Shown here: in pieces, positions 46,850 through 55,712 of the stretch
How positions within the stretch are numbered: position 1 is the first letter of the stretch
Layout: each line of letters begins with the position of its first letter
Assembly (NCBI RefSeq): GCF_016195855.1
Contig: NZ_JACPYU010000003.1
Span: forward strand, 1 to 64,000
Reading direction: 5' to 3'
DNA from: Aquabacterium sp.
GTDB taxonomy: Bacteria; Pseudomonadota; Gammaproteobacteria; Burkholderiales; Burkholderiaceae_C
DNA length: 64,000 bases
The notes under the pieces: generated by a model
What the model saw: only the letters and a program-made list of their open reading frames with translations
The model's database searches: none
Told to the model about the DNA's origin: nothing
Program-made: the position numbers and the translations under genes

Positions 46850-49198
46850 ATGGCCACACCCGGATCACACAACACGCTGGGCGAACGCCGGACAGGCTGG
46901 CCCAGCCTGGACGAGGTCCTGCAAGGCTCGCATGAATTGCCGCGCTGGATCGGCTGGCGCTTGCGTGCCCTGGTCGGCACCGTGCTGCTGGGTTGCGCGC
47001 TGTTTTTCCTGGTGGCGCACTGGCTGTCCACCCAACCTCACCTGCCTTTTGCGCTGAGAGCCACGCCTGAAGGGCTGGTCAAGATCCAGGGCGTGGACTA
47101 CCCCCCGCTGATGCACCTGGAGGGCCGCGTGCTGGATGGCTTGCGGCTGGATCGCTCCGTCGAAGGGGGGGTGCAGACCCTGGTCGCGCCCATCGAGTTG
47201 TTGTCGCTGCAACGCTCGGAGCGCTGGATCATCGACCCGGACCTGCGCCAGCGCCACCTGCAACTGCATCAACGCATGGGCACGCTGCTGCAGGCCGCGT
47301 CCGAGCGGAACATGATGGTGAGCCTCGATCTGCTGCATGCGCCAGACGAACCCGTCCTGATCACGCCGACAGGCTGGACTGGGTTGAGCCCGCTGTTCTG
47401 GTTGCTGGGGCTCTTGTCCATTGGGGTGTTTGGCGTAGGGGCCGTCGTGCTGCTGGCTGGCCCGCAATGGCGCAATGTCGCCTTTGCCGCCTTGGCACTC
47501 AGCCAGAGCGGGCAATTGATGTTCATTGCCATCGAGAACAACCTGGACCTGTTTGCGCCCGCCTGGTTCGTTCAACTGGACATGCAGTTGCGGCTGGTGT
47601 TTGACCTGGTCGGGACGGCTGCCCTGGTCCAGATCGCCGTGCTCCACCCGCACAGGATGGCTGGATGGGGCTGGTACGCCGCGCTGGCCTGGCTATCTGC
47701 CATAGGGCTGTGGGTGGGCATGAACCATCTGGACACCACCTTGAACTGGTGGGTCGTGCAATCGGGCTGCCTGGGCTTGTCCATCGCAGCGATCAGCCTG
47801 ATGACGGCGTCGTTTCACATGGAGCCTCACCCCTTCACACTGATGATGCGGCGCCTGGTGGTTGTGGCCGTGCTGACCTGGTTGCTGCTGAGCCTGGCCA
47901 TCTGGCGTGGCGTGGCGCGCGCCGACATGCAACTGAACATCACGAACTTCGGCGTGTTGACCTGGCAGGTGTTCGCGGCCATGGCGGTGTTGCTGTCGCC
48001 GTACCTGTCACGTTCGCGGCCCATCTTGCAGGAGTTCTCGCTGCTGGCGGCCTCCAGCACGATCGCGGCCTCGCTGGACCTGCTGTTCGTGGCGGTGTTC
48101 TCGCTGGGTCAGTTCACGTCGATGACCCTGTCGCTGTTCTTCTCGTTCGGGCTGTACCTGATCATCCGCCGCTGGGTGATGACACGCCTGCCAGGCCGCG
48201 ACTCGCTGACCATGGAGCGCTTGTTCCAGCGCCTCTACCGCATTGCCCGCGAGGTGGAGCGCCAGCCCGACGCCCTGGACGCCTCCCTGATGCGCCTCAT
48301 GCGTGAGTTGTTCGACCCGCTGGAGGTCGCCCTGGTGCCCGGTGACGTGGGCCACACCTCGCTGCGCGGCAATGGCTCGGTGCTGCTGGTGCCCATTCCA
48401 GGCTGGGGCGCGCGCCCCGCCGCGGTCCGACATGTGCTGGTGCTCAAGCATTCGCACAAGGGGCAGCGCCTGTTCACGTCTGAAGACGCCCGGCTGGCCG
48501 AGCGGGTGATGGAGCAGCTCTACCGCGCCTTGAGCTTTGACCAGGCGGTGGAGCAAGGCCGCAGCGAAGAGCGCCTGCGCATTGCCCAGGATCTGCACGA
48601 CGACATCGGCGCGCGACTGCTGACGCTGATGTACCAGGCACCCAATGCCGAGATCGAGGAGTACATCCGCCACACGATCCAGGATCTCAAGACGCTGACG
48701 CGCGGGCTGGCCGCACAGTCTCACTTGCTGAGCGAAGCGGCAGGCGAATGGAAGCGCGACCTCAGCCAGCGCCTGGCTGCTGCACGCTGCGATCTGGACT
48801 GGCACATGTTCCAGGACACCGACCTCACGCTGACCATGGTGCAGTGGTCGGCCCTCACCCGCATCATGCGTGAACTGGTCAGCAACGCCATCAGCCACGC
48901 CAAGGCCAAACGGGTGCAGGTTCAGCTGCGGCTGGAGAACGACCGCCTGACCTTGTCCGTGGAGGACAACGGCGTGGGCCGCGAGCCCGCCACCTGGTCA
49001 CATGGGCTGGGCCTGGGCGGCGTGCGCAAACGCGTCAAGCAACTGGGCGGCAACGTGCGTTGGCTGGAGGTCGAGCCCAAGGGCATCCGCTGCGAGGTGG
49101 TGATCGACTACTTCTCGGGCTCCAGCGGCATGACCGGCACCGGGGCCGGTACGCACCAGGGTGGCACGCACCCTGGCGACAGTCAGTTTTCCCACTAA
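46850..49198 (+). CDS. Multi-span sensor histidine kinase (HisKA_3 type)
   Basis: Partner kinase of the preceding NarL-type regulator. The 782 residues have a first membrane helix at about 38-60, an extracytoplasmic segment to about 175, then about seven further helices (179-470). A cytoplasmic GAF-like region and a HisKA_3 dimerisation motif follow, with the phospho-His in ERLRIAQDLHDDIGARLLTL (about 585). The ATPase domain has LVSNAISHAKAKRVQV, LSVEDNGVGRE and GLGLGGVRKRVKQLGG. The C-terminal Gly/Thr tail overlaps the converging PilB-like gene by 4 bp. The signal is unknown. Confidence 0.9.
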   Translation: MATPGSHNTLGERRTGWPSLDEVLQGSHELPRWIGWRLRALVGTVLLGCALFFLVAHWLSTQPHLPFALRATPEGLVKIQGVDYPPLMHLEGRVLDGLRLDRSVEGGVQTLVAPIELLSLQRSERWIIDPDLRQRHLQLHQRMGTLLQAASERNMMVSLDLLHAPDEPVLITPTGWTGLSPLFWLLGLLSIGVFGVGAVVLLAGPQWRNVAFAALALSQSGQLMFIAIENNLDLFAPAWFVQLDMQLRLVFDLVGTAALVQIAVLHPHRMAGWGWYAALAWLSAIGLWVGMNHLDTTLNWWVVQSGCLGLSIAAISLMTASFHMEPHPFTLMMRRLVVVAVLTWLLLSLAIWRGVARADMQLNITNFGVLTWQVFAAMAVLLSPYLSRSRPILQEFSLLAASSTIAASLDLLFVAVFSLGQFTSMTLSLFFSFGLYLIIRRWVMTRLPGRDSLTMERLFQRLYRIAREVERQPDALDASLMRLMRELFDPLEVALVPGDVGHTSLRGNGSVLLVPIPGWGARPAAVRHVLVLKHSHKGQRLFTSEDARLAERVMEQLYRALSFDQAVEQGRSEERLRIAQDLHDDIGARLLTLMYQAPNAEIEEYIRHTIQDLKTLTRGLAAQSHLLSEAAGEWKRDLSQRLAAARCDLDWHMFQDTDLTLTMVQWSALTRIMRELVSNAISHAKAKRVQVQLRLENDRLTLSVEDNGVGREPATWSHGLGLGGVRKRVKQLGGNVRWLEVEPKGIRCEVVIDYFSGSSGMTGTGAGTHQGGTHPGDSQFSH

Positions 49199-51018
49199 TT
49201 TTCCCACTGAGGCGTGTTGCGCAGGACCTCGTCCAGCGTGGTGAGGCCCTCGGCCACCTTCATGACGCCACCCAGGCGCAAGGGGCGCAGCCCATCCTTG
49301 GCGGCCTGCTTGCGGATGCGGGCCATGTCCACTTCAGGATGCATGCCCGCACGAATGGCCTCTGATACAGGCAGCAGCTCATACAGGCCCACGCGGCCCT
49401 TGAAGCCTGTCATGCGGCAATCCAGGCAGCCCACGGGCTTGTAGGCGTTGATCTTGCCGTTCATGCGCCAGGGCTTGATGGCCTCGGCGAGCGTGGCCGG
49501 GTCCAACTGCTCATCGGGTTGTTTGCAGGCCGGGCACAGCGTGCGCACCAGGCGCTGGGCCAGCACGCCGATCACCGTGGCGCTGATCAGGTAGGACGGC
49601 ACGCCCAGATCGGTCAGGCGGGTGATGGCAGAAGCCGCGTCGTTGGTGTGCAAGGTCGAGAACACCAGGTGGCCGGTCAACGAGGACTGGATGGCCATCT
49701 CGGCTGTTTCCAGGTCGCGGATTTCGCCCACCATGATGATGTCCGGGTCCTGGCGCATCAGGGCGCGCACGCCTTCGGCAAAGCCCAGGTCGATGGCCGG
49801 CTGCACCTGGGTCTGGTTGAACGAGGGCTCGATCATTTCGATCGGGTCTTCGATGGTGCAGACGTTGACCTCGTCGGTGGCCACGCGCTTGAGCGTGGAG
49901 TACAGCGTGGTGGTCTTGCCTGAGCCGGTCGGGCCCGTGACCAGGATGATGCCGTGCGGGCGCGACACCAGCTCTTCCCAGACCTGGGTCTCGGAAGGCG
50001 CAAAGCCCAGGGCCTCGAAGGACTTGACGGTGTTGTCCGGGTCGAAGATGCGCATCACCAGCTTTTCGCCAAAGGCGGTGGGCATGGTGGACAGGCGCAT
50101 TTCAACTTCGTCGCCGCCCGGGTTGCGCGTCTTGATGCGGCCGTCCAGCGGGCGGCGGCGCTCGACCACGTCCATGCGGCCCAGCAGCTTGATGCGCGCG
50201 GTCATGGCCTGCATGACCGACAGCGGCACCTGGTAGACGGTGTGCAGCACACCATCGATGCGGAAGCGGATGGCGCCCATCTCCCGACGCGGCTCCAGGT
50301 GGATGTCCGATGAGCGCTGGTCAAAGGCGTACTGCCAGAGCCAGTCCACCACCTGGATGATGCCCTGGTCATTGGCGTCCAGCTGGCGGTTGGTCTTGCC
50401 CAGCTCCACCAGCTGCTCGAAGTTGTGGGCCACGCTGTCGCCCGTCTTCTTGTTGGCGTCGCGGACGGACTTGGCCAGTGTGTAGAACTCGGTGCGGTAG
50501 CGCTGCAGGTCCAGCGGGCTGGCCACCACCAGCTTGATGGTCTTCTTGGTGTGCGCCAGGATCTCGTCGATCCAGCCGACGTCCAGCGGCTCGCAGGTGG
50601 CAATGGTGATTTCGTTGAGCCCGAACTGCACCGGCAGGGCCTTGCGGCGCTCGGCGTAGTTGATGGACATGACCTCGGCCACGCGGGCCACATCGACCTT
50701 GAGCGGGTCGATGCGCAGGTAGGGCATGCCGATGTGATGGGCCAGCCATTCGGTGAGCGGCTCCAGCTCCAGGGCGGCCCCGGTATCGGCGCGCTTGAGC
50801 CCCAGGCCGGCCAGGCGCACCAGCGGGTGCTGGGCACTGTCGCCCGCGCCGAAGCGCTGCGCCACCGATTCGGCATCCTTGAGCGAGAGCACCTTGTCTT
50901 CGGTCAGCCAGGTCAACAGCGCGCGCCACTCCAGGGGGCCCTTGTAGGTCACGGGGCGCTTGGTGTGCGGCTTGTGGGCCCCATGCGGGGCACCCGAAGA
51001 CGAGGCGTGTGCGGTCAT
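49195..51018 (-). CDS. GspE/PilB-type secretion ATPase
   Basis: A hexameric ATPase of the type II secretion/type IV pilus family, 607 residues. It has an N-terminal GspE/MshEN-like domain (about 40-200), the Asp-box LGRMDVVERRRPLDGRIKTR, Walker A VTGPTGSGKTTTLYS (about 365), Walker B IIMVGEIRDLETAEMA, the His box TGHLVFSTLHTNDA, and a tetracysteine zinc motif (LCPACKQ...GCLDCRMTGFKGR). No pilus or secretion genes are adjacent. The start ATG at 51018 overlaps the stop of the spermidine-synthase-like gene (ATGA), so the two are translationally coupled. Confidence 0.9.
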   Translation of the reverse strand: MTAHASSSGAPHGAHKPHTKRPVTYKGPLEWRALLTWLTEDKVLSLKDAESVAQRFGAGDSAQHPLVRLAGLGLKRADTGAALELEPLTEWLAHHIGMPYLRIDPLKVDVARVAEVMSINYAERRKALPVQFGLNEITIATCEPLDVGWIDEILAHTKKTIKLVVASPLDLQRYRTEFYTLAKSVRDANKKTGDSVAHNFEQLVELGKTNRQLDANDQGIIQVVDWLWQYAFDQRSSDIHLEPRREMGAIRFRIDGVLHTVYQVPLSVMQAMTARIKLLGRMDVVERRRPLDGRIKTRNPGGDEVEMRLSTMPTAFGEKLVMRIFDPDNTVKSFEALGFAPSETQVWEELVSRPHGIILVTGPTGSGKTTTLYSTLKRVATDEVNVCTIEDPIEMIEPSFNQTQVQPAIDLGFAEGVRALMRQDPDIIMVGEIRDLETAEMAIQSSLTGHLVFSTLHTNDAASAITRLTDLGVPSYLISATVIGVLAQRLVRTLCPACKQPDEQLDPATLAEAIKPWRMNGKINAYKPVGCLDCRMTGFKGRVGLYELLPVSEAIRAGMHPEVDMARIRKQAAKDGLRPLRLGGVMKVAEGLTTLDEVLRNTPQWEN

Positions 51019-51791
51019 GTCTTGCTGGTTGCGGCAGGCGTGAAGGTGGACAGAAGCTTGACCCATTTTCGCGCGGGAAGCGACCACCGGGTCTGTAAAG
51101 TTTCGGCACGTTGTGCCAGCACTTCACGCTCAGGCATGTCAAAGCCCTTCCAGGCCAGCACGATGGTGTTGCCTTCGGTGGTGGGCTTGAGCATGGCCAC
51201 CCGGCCTTCGCCAAAGGCGGCGCTGATGCGCGAGGCGCTGCGCTCGAAGCTGGCGTCGCGCCCGAAGAGGTTGACGGTCATGATGCCGCCGTCGTCGAGC
51301 ACACGCCAGCAAGCGCGGTAGAAATCCTCGTCATCGAGCACGGGGCTGGCGGCGTCGTGGTCATACAGGTCGACGCACAGGGCATCGGCGCTGACCACGT
51401 TGTCATCCTTGTTCACGTACTTGGCCGCATCACCCAGGATGACGTGCAGGCGCTCGTCGTCTTCAGGCAGGTGGAACCAGTTGCGGCACGCGGCAATGAC
51501 CTGGGGGTTGATCTCGACGGCCGTGGTGGGCAGGCGCAGCACGCTGTGGCAGTACTTGGTGATGGCGGCCGCGCCCAGGCCCAGTTGCAGGCAGCGCGTG
51601 TAGGCCAGCTCGGCCGGGTCGCGCAGCAGCATCCAGGCCATCATGCGCTGGATGTAGTCCAGCTCCAGCTTCTGCGGCTGGCGGATGCGCATGGCGCCCT
51701 GGATCCAGGGCGTCTCAAGGTGGAGGTATCGAAGGCCACTTTCTTCAGAAATGGTGGCGTCAGGCAGGGGGACAGCTTTGGTGCGTTTCAC
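51015..51791 (-). CDS. Spermidine-synthase-like methyltransferase-fold protein
   Basis: A 258-residue protein with the aminopropyltransferase/methyltransferase Rossmann fold: LQLGLGAAAITKYCHSVL (nucleotide loop), AVEINPQVIAACRNWF, ILGDAAKYV, DALCVDLYDHDAASPVLDDE (the acidic region that binds polyamine in true SpeE) and GGIMTVNLFGRD. It lacks most of the SpeE N-terminal beta-hairpin domain, so polyamine synthesis is not assured. The likely start is a GTG at 51791, 27 bp from the divergent glycosylase gene. It is coupled to the downstream secretion ATPase by an ATGA overlap. Confidence 0.78.
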   Translation of the reverse strand: MKRTKAVPLPDATISEESGLRYLHLETPWIQGAMRIRQPQKLELDYIQRMMAWMLLRDPAELAYTRCLQLGLGAAAITKYCHSVLRLPTTAVEINPQVIAACRNWFHLPEDDERLHVILGDAAKYVNKDDNVVSADALCVDLYDHDAASPVLDDEDFYRACWRVLDDGGIMTVNLFGRDASFERSASRISAAFGEGRVAMLKPTTEGNTIVLAWKGFDMPEREVLAQRAETLQTRWSLPARKWVKLLSTFTPAATSKT

Positions 51792-51818
51792 GCCCGTCAG
51801 TGTGGCACAGTCGCCTTC

Positions 51819-52373
51819 ATGGCCCGCCCGCGTTCGCCCAGTCCTGCTGCAACCACTGACTCGCCTGCACCACGGCTGTCGGGCCTGGGGCCGGTCGCGG
51901 CACCGGGCGCCAGGTTGCTGGTGCTGGGCAGCTTCCCCAGCGTGGCCTCCTTGCAGGCCCAGCAGTATTACGCGCACCCACGCAACCACTTCTGGCCCAT
52001 TCTGTCGGCCTTGTGGGGGCTGGAAGGCGCCCAGGCCTTGACCGCCCTGCCCTATGCCGAGCGGCTGCCCATCGTGCAGGCGCATGGCCTGGCCATCTGG
52101 GATGTGTACGCCGGCTGCGAACGCCAGGGCAGCCTGGACAGTGCCATTCAGAAGGCCGAACTCAATGATCTGGCCGGCCTGATCCAGCGCATCCCGACGC
52201 TGGAGGCGATTGCGCACAACGGGGGCGAATCAGCCCGCCACATGAAGATCACGCAGGCGCTTGGGCTGCCGGTCTACAAACTGCCCTCAACCAGCCCGGC
52301 CAATGCGTCCTGGTCTTTCGAGCGCAAGCTGGCGGCGTGGCGCACCGTTTTCGCCACGCACAGATTGGCGTGA
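51819..52373 (+). CDS. DNA-deoxyinosine glycosylase (UDG superfamily)
   Basis: Predicted base-excision repair enzyme removing hypoxanthine from DNA. The 184 residues have the superfamily motifs LLVLGSFPSVASLQAQQYYA, HPRNHFWPILSALWG, GLAIWDVYAGCERQGSLDSA and the C-terminal LPSTSPANASWSFERKL; the S-P-A-N pattern after LPSTS fits the hypoxanthine-DNA glycosylase subfamily. The start ATG at 51819 begins a Pro/Ala-rich N-terminus. It is divergent from the spermidine-synthase-like gene. Confidence 0.87.
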   Translation: MARPRSPSPAATTDSPAPRLSGLGPVAAPGARLLVLGSFPSVASLQAQQYYAHPRNHFWPILSALWGLEGAQALTALPYAERLPIVQAHGLAIWDVYAGCERQGSLDSAIQKAELNDLAGLIQRIPTLEAIAHNGGESARHMKITQALGLPVYKLPSTSPANASWSFERKLAAWRTVFATHRLA

Positions 52374-52583
52374 TCGGTCAACGCTTGACAGCGAAGGTCA
52401 AGCCCCCGCGGGCCGGTTTCGAAACAATGGGCCCATGTTGATGGCCGGCACACGCACCCGCGTTGTGACCTGAGCCCGCGCGCTGCTTCAGCCTTTTGAA
52501 TCGGGTATGCCCATACCCCGATGGCGTCAGCCTGCGCGTCTTTTTTCATGGCATTTGAATGGGCGATACAGGCAGGTTTGGCT

Positions 52584-54182
52584 ATGCGGCGCTGGAATGG
52601 CTGGGGTGACGAGAACAACCACTACCCCTTGAGGGAGGCGGGCCTGCAATACATCCGCGGCCTGATCGGCCAGGGGCGTGTGTTACCCGATGCCACGCTG
52701 GCGTCGGTGCGCCAGAGCGTGCCCGCCAGCCGCCTGCCGCATCACCCGCTGGTCTCCACAGACCCGGACAGGCGCATCCGGCATGCCCGAGGGCAGAGCC
52801 TGCCGGACTGGTACGCCATGCGCTCCGGCCAGTTCGGGCAGTTTCCGGATGGGGTGGCCGAGCCCACCAGCACGGATCAGGTCCGCGAACTGCTGGCCTG
52901 GGCGCATGGCATGGGTGTCCAGGTGATTGCTTATGGCGGTGGCACATCCGTGGCAGGGCACATCACGCCGCAGCCCTCGCCTCAGCCCGTGCTCACGATC
53001 TCACTGGGACGGATGAACCACATGCTGGCGCTGGATGAGGTCAGCCAGATTGCGCGCTTCGGCGCGGGCACGCCCGGCCCCATGCTGGAGCAGCAACTGG
53101 CCGACAAGGGCTATGTGCTGGGCCACTTCCCGCAGTCGTTCGAGCTGTCGACCGTGGGGGGTTGGGTGGCCAGCCGGTCCTCGGGTCAGCAGTCCATCCG
53201 GTATGGGCGCATCGAGCAGTTGTTCGCGGGGGGCCGCATCGAGACCTTCAAGGGCACGCTGAACATCCCCACCATCCCGGCCTCGTCTGCCGGGCCGGAT
53301 CTGCGCGAGATGTTCATGGGCACGGAAGGCCGCATGGGCATCCTCACCGAGGTGGATGTGCGCGTGCAGCGCCTGCCCGAGCACGAGTCCTTCCATGTGG
53401 CCTTTGCACCGGATTGGGATGCCGCCTTGCGCATCGTGCGCGAGCTGGTCCAGACCAAGGTGCCGGTGTCCATGCTGCGGCTGTCCAACCCCGAGGAGAC
53501 ACGCACGCACCTGCTGCTGGGCGCCGAAGCCTGGCAGGCCCGGTGGCTGAACCGCTATGCGGCTTTGCGCGGCTGCCCGGATGGCAAATGCATGATCACC
53601 TTCGGCGCAACGGGCACGGCGCGGCAAGCCCGGCACGTGCTGGGTGAAGTCAAGCGCGTGGTCCGGCGTGAGGGGGGCTTCTACGGCGGCACTTTCATGG
53701 GCCGCAAATGGGCGCATTCGCGTTTTCGCTCGCCGTATCTGCGCCACGGGTTCTGGGAGCACGGCTACTCGATCGACACGCTGGAGACCTGCGTGAACTG
53801 GGCCCATGTCAGCGAGGCCATGCACGAGATCGAAGCAGCGGTGCGGGCCCATGCCGGGCCTGGCGAGCAAGCCCATGTGTTCAGCCACCTCTCGCACATG
53901 TACACGCAAGGCTCCAGCATCTACACGACCTACTTCTTTCGCAACTCGGACAACTACCCCGAAACGCTGCAGCGCTGGCGCGCCATGAAGCTTGCTGCGT
54001 CAGACGCCATCGTGCGCGTCGGCGGCACGATCAGCCACCAGCATGGTGTGGGCCGTGACCATGCGCCCTGGCTTCAGGCCGAGAAGGGCCCATTGGGCAT
54101 GGCGGCCATCGGGCAGGTGCTGCGCTACTTCGACCCGCAGGAGCAACTCAACAAGGGCTGCCTCGGGCGCTTCCATGACTGA
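52584..54182 (+). CDS. FAD-binding oxidase, alkyl-dihydroxyacetonephosphate-synthase-like
   Basis: A 532-residue flavoprotein of the AGPS branch of the FAD-linked oxidases. MRRWNGWGDENNHYPL at the start, VIAYGGGTSVAGH (FAD pyrophosphate loop), FELSTVGGWVASRSSGQQS, FMGTEGRMGILTEVDV and the C-terminal GGTISHQHGVGRDHAPW match the AGPS hallmark sites. AGPS exchanges the acyl chain of acyl-DHAP for a fatty alcohol in ether-lipid synthesis. The ATG at 52584 is chosen because homology starts there. First gene of a run with GlpD-like, FGGY kinase, PAP2 and DgkA genes; the true substrate is unproven. Confidence 0.82.
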   Translation: MRRWNGWGDENNHYPLREAGLQYIRGLIGQGRVLPDATLASVRQSVPASRLPHHPLVSTDPDRRIRHARGQSLPDWYAMRSGQFGQFPDGVAEPTSTDQVRELLAWAHGMGVQVIAYGGGTSVAGHITPQPSPQPVLTISLGRMNHMLALDEVSQIARFGAGTPGPMLEQQLADKGYVLGHFPQSFELSTVGGWVASRSSGQQSIRYGRIEQLFAGGRIETFKGTLNIPTIPASSAGPDLREMFMGTEGRMGILTEVDVRVQRLPEHESFHVAFAPDWDAALRIVRELVQTKVPVSMLRLSNPEETRTHLLLGAEAWQARWLNRYAALRGCPDGKCMITFGATGTARQARHVLGEVKRVVRREGGFYGGTFMGRKWAHSRFRSPYLRHGFWEHGYSIDTLETCVNWAHVSEAMHEIEAAVRAHAGPGEQAHVFSHLSHMYTQGSSIYTTYFFRNSDNYPETLQRWRAMKLAASDAIVRVGGTISHQHGVGRDHAPWLQAEKGPLGMAAIGQVLRYFDPQEQLNKGCLGRFHD

Positions 54183-54216
54183 TCCACGAGCGAACCCACA
54201 CCAAGGAGGCACCGCC

Positions 54217-55704
54217 ATGTTGGGTCAAAGAAGGGCGCTGCCGGAGCTGGCGGCGCACGGTGCCTGGGATGCCGTCGTGATCGGCGGCGGCATCACCGGG
54301 GCTGGCATCGCGCTGGAAGCGGCGCGCAGAGGGCACAAGGTGCTGCTGCTGGAGCAAAGGGATTTCTCGTGGGGCACGTCCAGCCGCTCATCCAAGATGG
54401 TGCACGGCGGGCTGCGCTACATCGCGCAGGGCGACATCCAACTCACGCGGCATGCCTTGCAGGAGCGCGAGCGCCTGCTGGCCGAGTTGCCGGACCTGGT
54501 CGTGCGCATGCCTTATGTCTTCCCGATCAGGCAGGGGCGCTTTCCTGGCCGCTGGCCGATGACCTTCATCCTCAAGCTGTACGACGCGCTGGCGGGCATC
54601 CGCGATCACCGCTGGATGAGCCGTGACGAAGTCCGGCAAGCCTACCCGGCCCTGAACGATGCGGGCTTGCGCGGCGCCATGCGCTACACCGATGCCCTCA
54701 CCGACGACAGCCGGTTGGTGATCCGCGTGCTGCAGGAGGCCGCGCTTGAAGGAGCCAGGGCGCGCAATTACACCGAGGTGCTGGACATCAAGGCGCAGGG
54801 TGACATGCATGAACTGCTGGTGCAGGACACCAACACCGACAACGGCGCCCGCCTCACGCTGCACGCCCGCCACGTTTTCAACGCCACGGGCCTGTGGGCA
54901 GACCGCCTGTCTGGCACGCCACCCGTGGTGCGGCCTCAACGCGGCACGCACTTGTTCGTGGCGGCCTCGCGCCTGCCCGTGCGGGATTGCCTGACCATCC
55001 TGCACCCGGATGACCACCGGCCGGTGTTCGTGTTTCCCTGGAAGGGCCAGACCTGCATCGGCACCACCGACATCGACCACCGCGAGGGCCTTCAGGACGA
55101 GCCGCACTGCACGCCGGCCGAAATCGACTACCTGCTCAAGGTCGCCAACAGCGAGTTGCCAGCGCTGCACCTGCGCCGCGAAGACGTGCTCGCCACCATG
55201 GCCGGTGTGCGCCCCATCATTGCATCCGGCAAGGGCAAGGACCCATCGAAGGAGCGGCGCGACCACCTGGTCTGGCAGGCCAATGGGGTGATTTCGGTGT
55301 CGGGCGGCAAGCTCACCACCTTCAGGCAGATTGCCCTGGACGCGCTCAAGGCCGCGGGCCTGATCGACGCGGCCACGCACCGCCAGGCACACCAGGGCCG
55401 GCACCTGCGCTGCTTCAGGCACGCCGTGCCCTCACCGCATGGTTTGAATGACCCCGTGCGCGGCACCGCCTCGGGCGGCGTGCTGCAAGCACAGGTCGAG
55501 TGGATCCTCACGCACGAGATGGTGGTGCACCTGGATGACCTGCTGCTGCGGCGCCTGCGTCTGGGCGTGCTGTGCGCCGATGCGGGCGAATCGCTGCTGC
55601 TCTCGCTCAAGCCCATGTGCCAGCTGTATCTGGGCTGGGATGAGGCGCGCTGGCAATGGGAATGCACACGCTACCGCGCTGTGATCGCCAGCAGCTACCG
55701 ATGA
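54217..55704 (+). CDS. Glycerol-3-phosphate dehydrogenase-like FAD oxidoreductase
   Basis: GlpD-type flavoenzyme, 495 residues, predicted to oxidise sn-glycerol 3-phosphate (or an alkyl analogue) to the dihydroxyacetone form, passing electrons to quinone. The FAD dinucleotide motif AVVIGGGITGAGIALEAARR (about 20-39), FSWGTSSRSSKMVHGGLRYI, PFVFPWKG-type core (VFVFPWKGQTCIGTTDID), and SVSGGKLTTFRQIA are GlpD signatures. A C-terminal helical domain follows. The start ATG at 54217 has AAGGAGG seven bases upstream; an ATG at 54175 overlapping the previous gene is less likely. Confidence 0.86.
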   Translation: MLGQRRALPELAAHGAWDAVVIGGGITGAGIALEAARRGHKVLLLEQRDFSWGTSSRSSKMVHGGLRYIAQGDIQLTRHALQERERLLAELPDLVVRMPYVFPIRQGRFPGRWPMTFILKLYDALAGIRDHRWMSRDEVRQAYPALNDAGLRGAMRYTDALTDDSRLVIRVLQEAALEGARARNYTEVLDIKAQGDMHELLVQDTNTDNGARLTLHARHVFNATGLWADRLSGTPPVVRPQRGTHLFVAASRLPVRDCLTILHPDDHRPVFVFPWKGQTCIGTTDIDHREGLQDEPHCTPAEIDYLLKVANSELPALHLRREDVLATMAGVRPIIASGKGKDPSKERRDHLVWQANGVISVSGGKLTTFRQIALDALKAAGLIDAATHRQAHQGRHLRCFRHAVPSPHGLNDPVRGTASGGVLQAQVEWILTHEMVVHLDDLLLRRLRLGVLCADAGESLLLSLKPMCQLYLGWDEARWQWECTRYRAVIASSYR

Positions 55705-55712
55705 GGCCCGCC

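Noticed and set aside
52501-52520. Hairpin upstream of the AGPS-like gene as a riboswitch
   Set aside because: A single imperfect 9-bp stem with no conserved core or nearby terminator is not enough for a riboswitch call.
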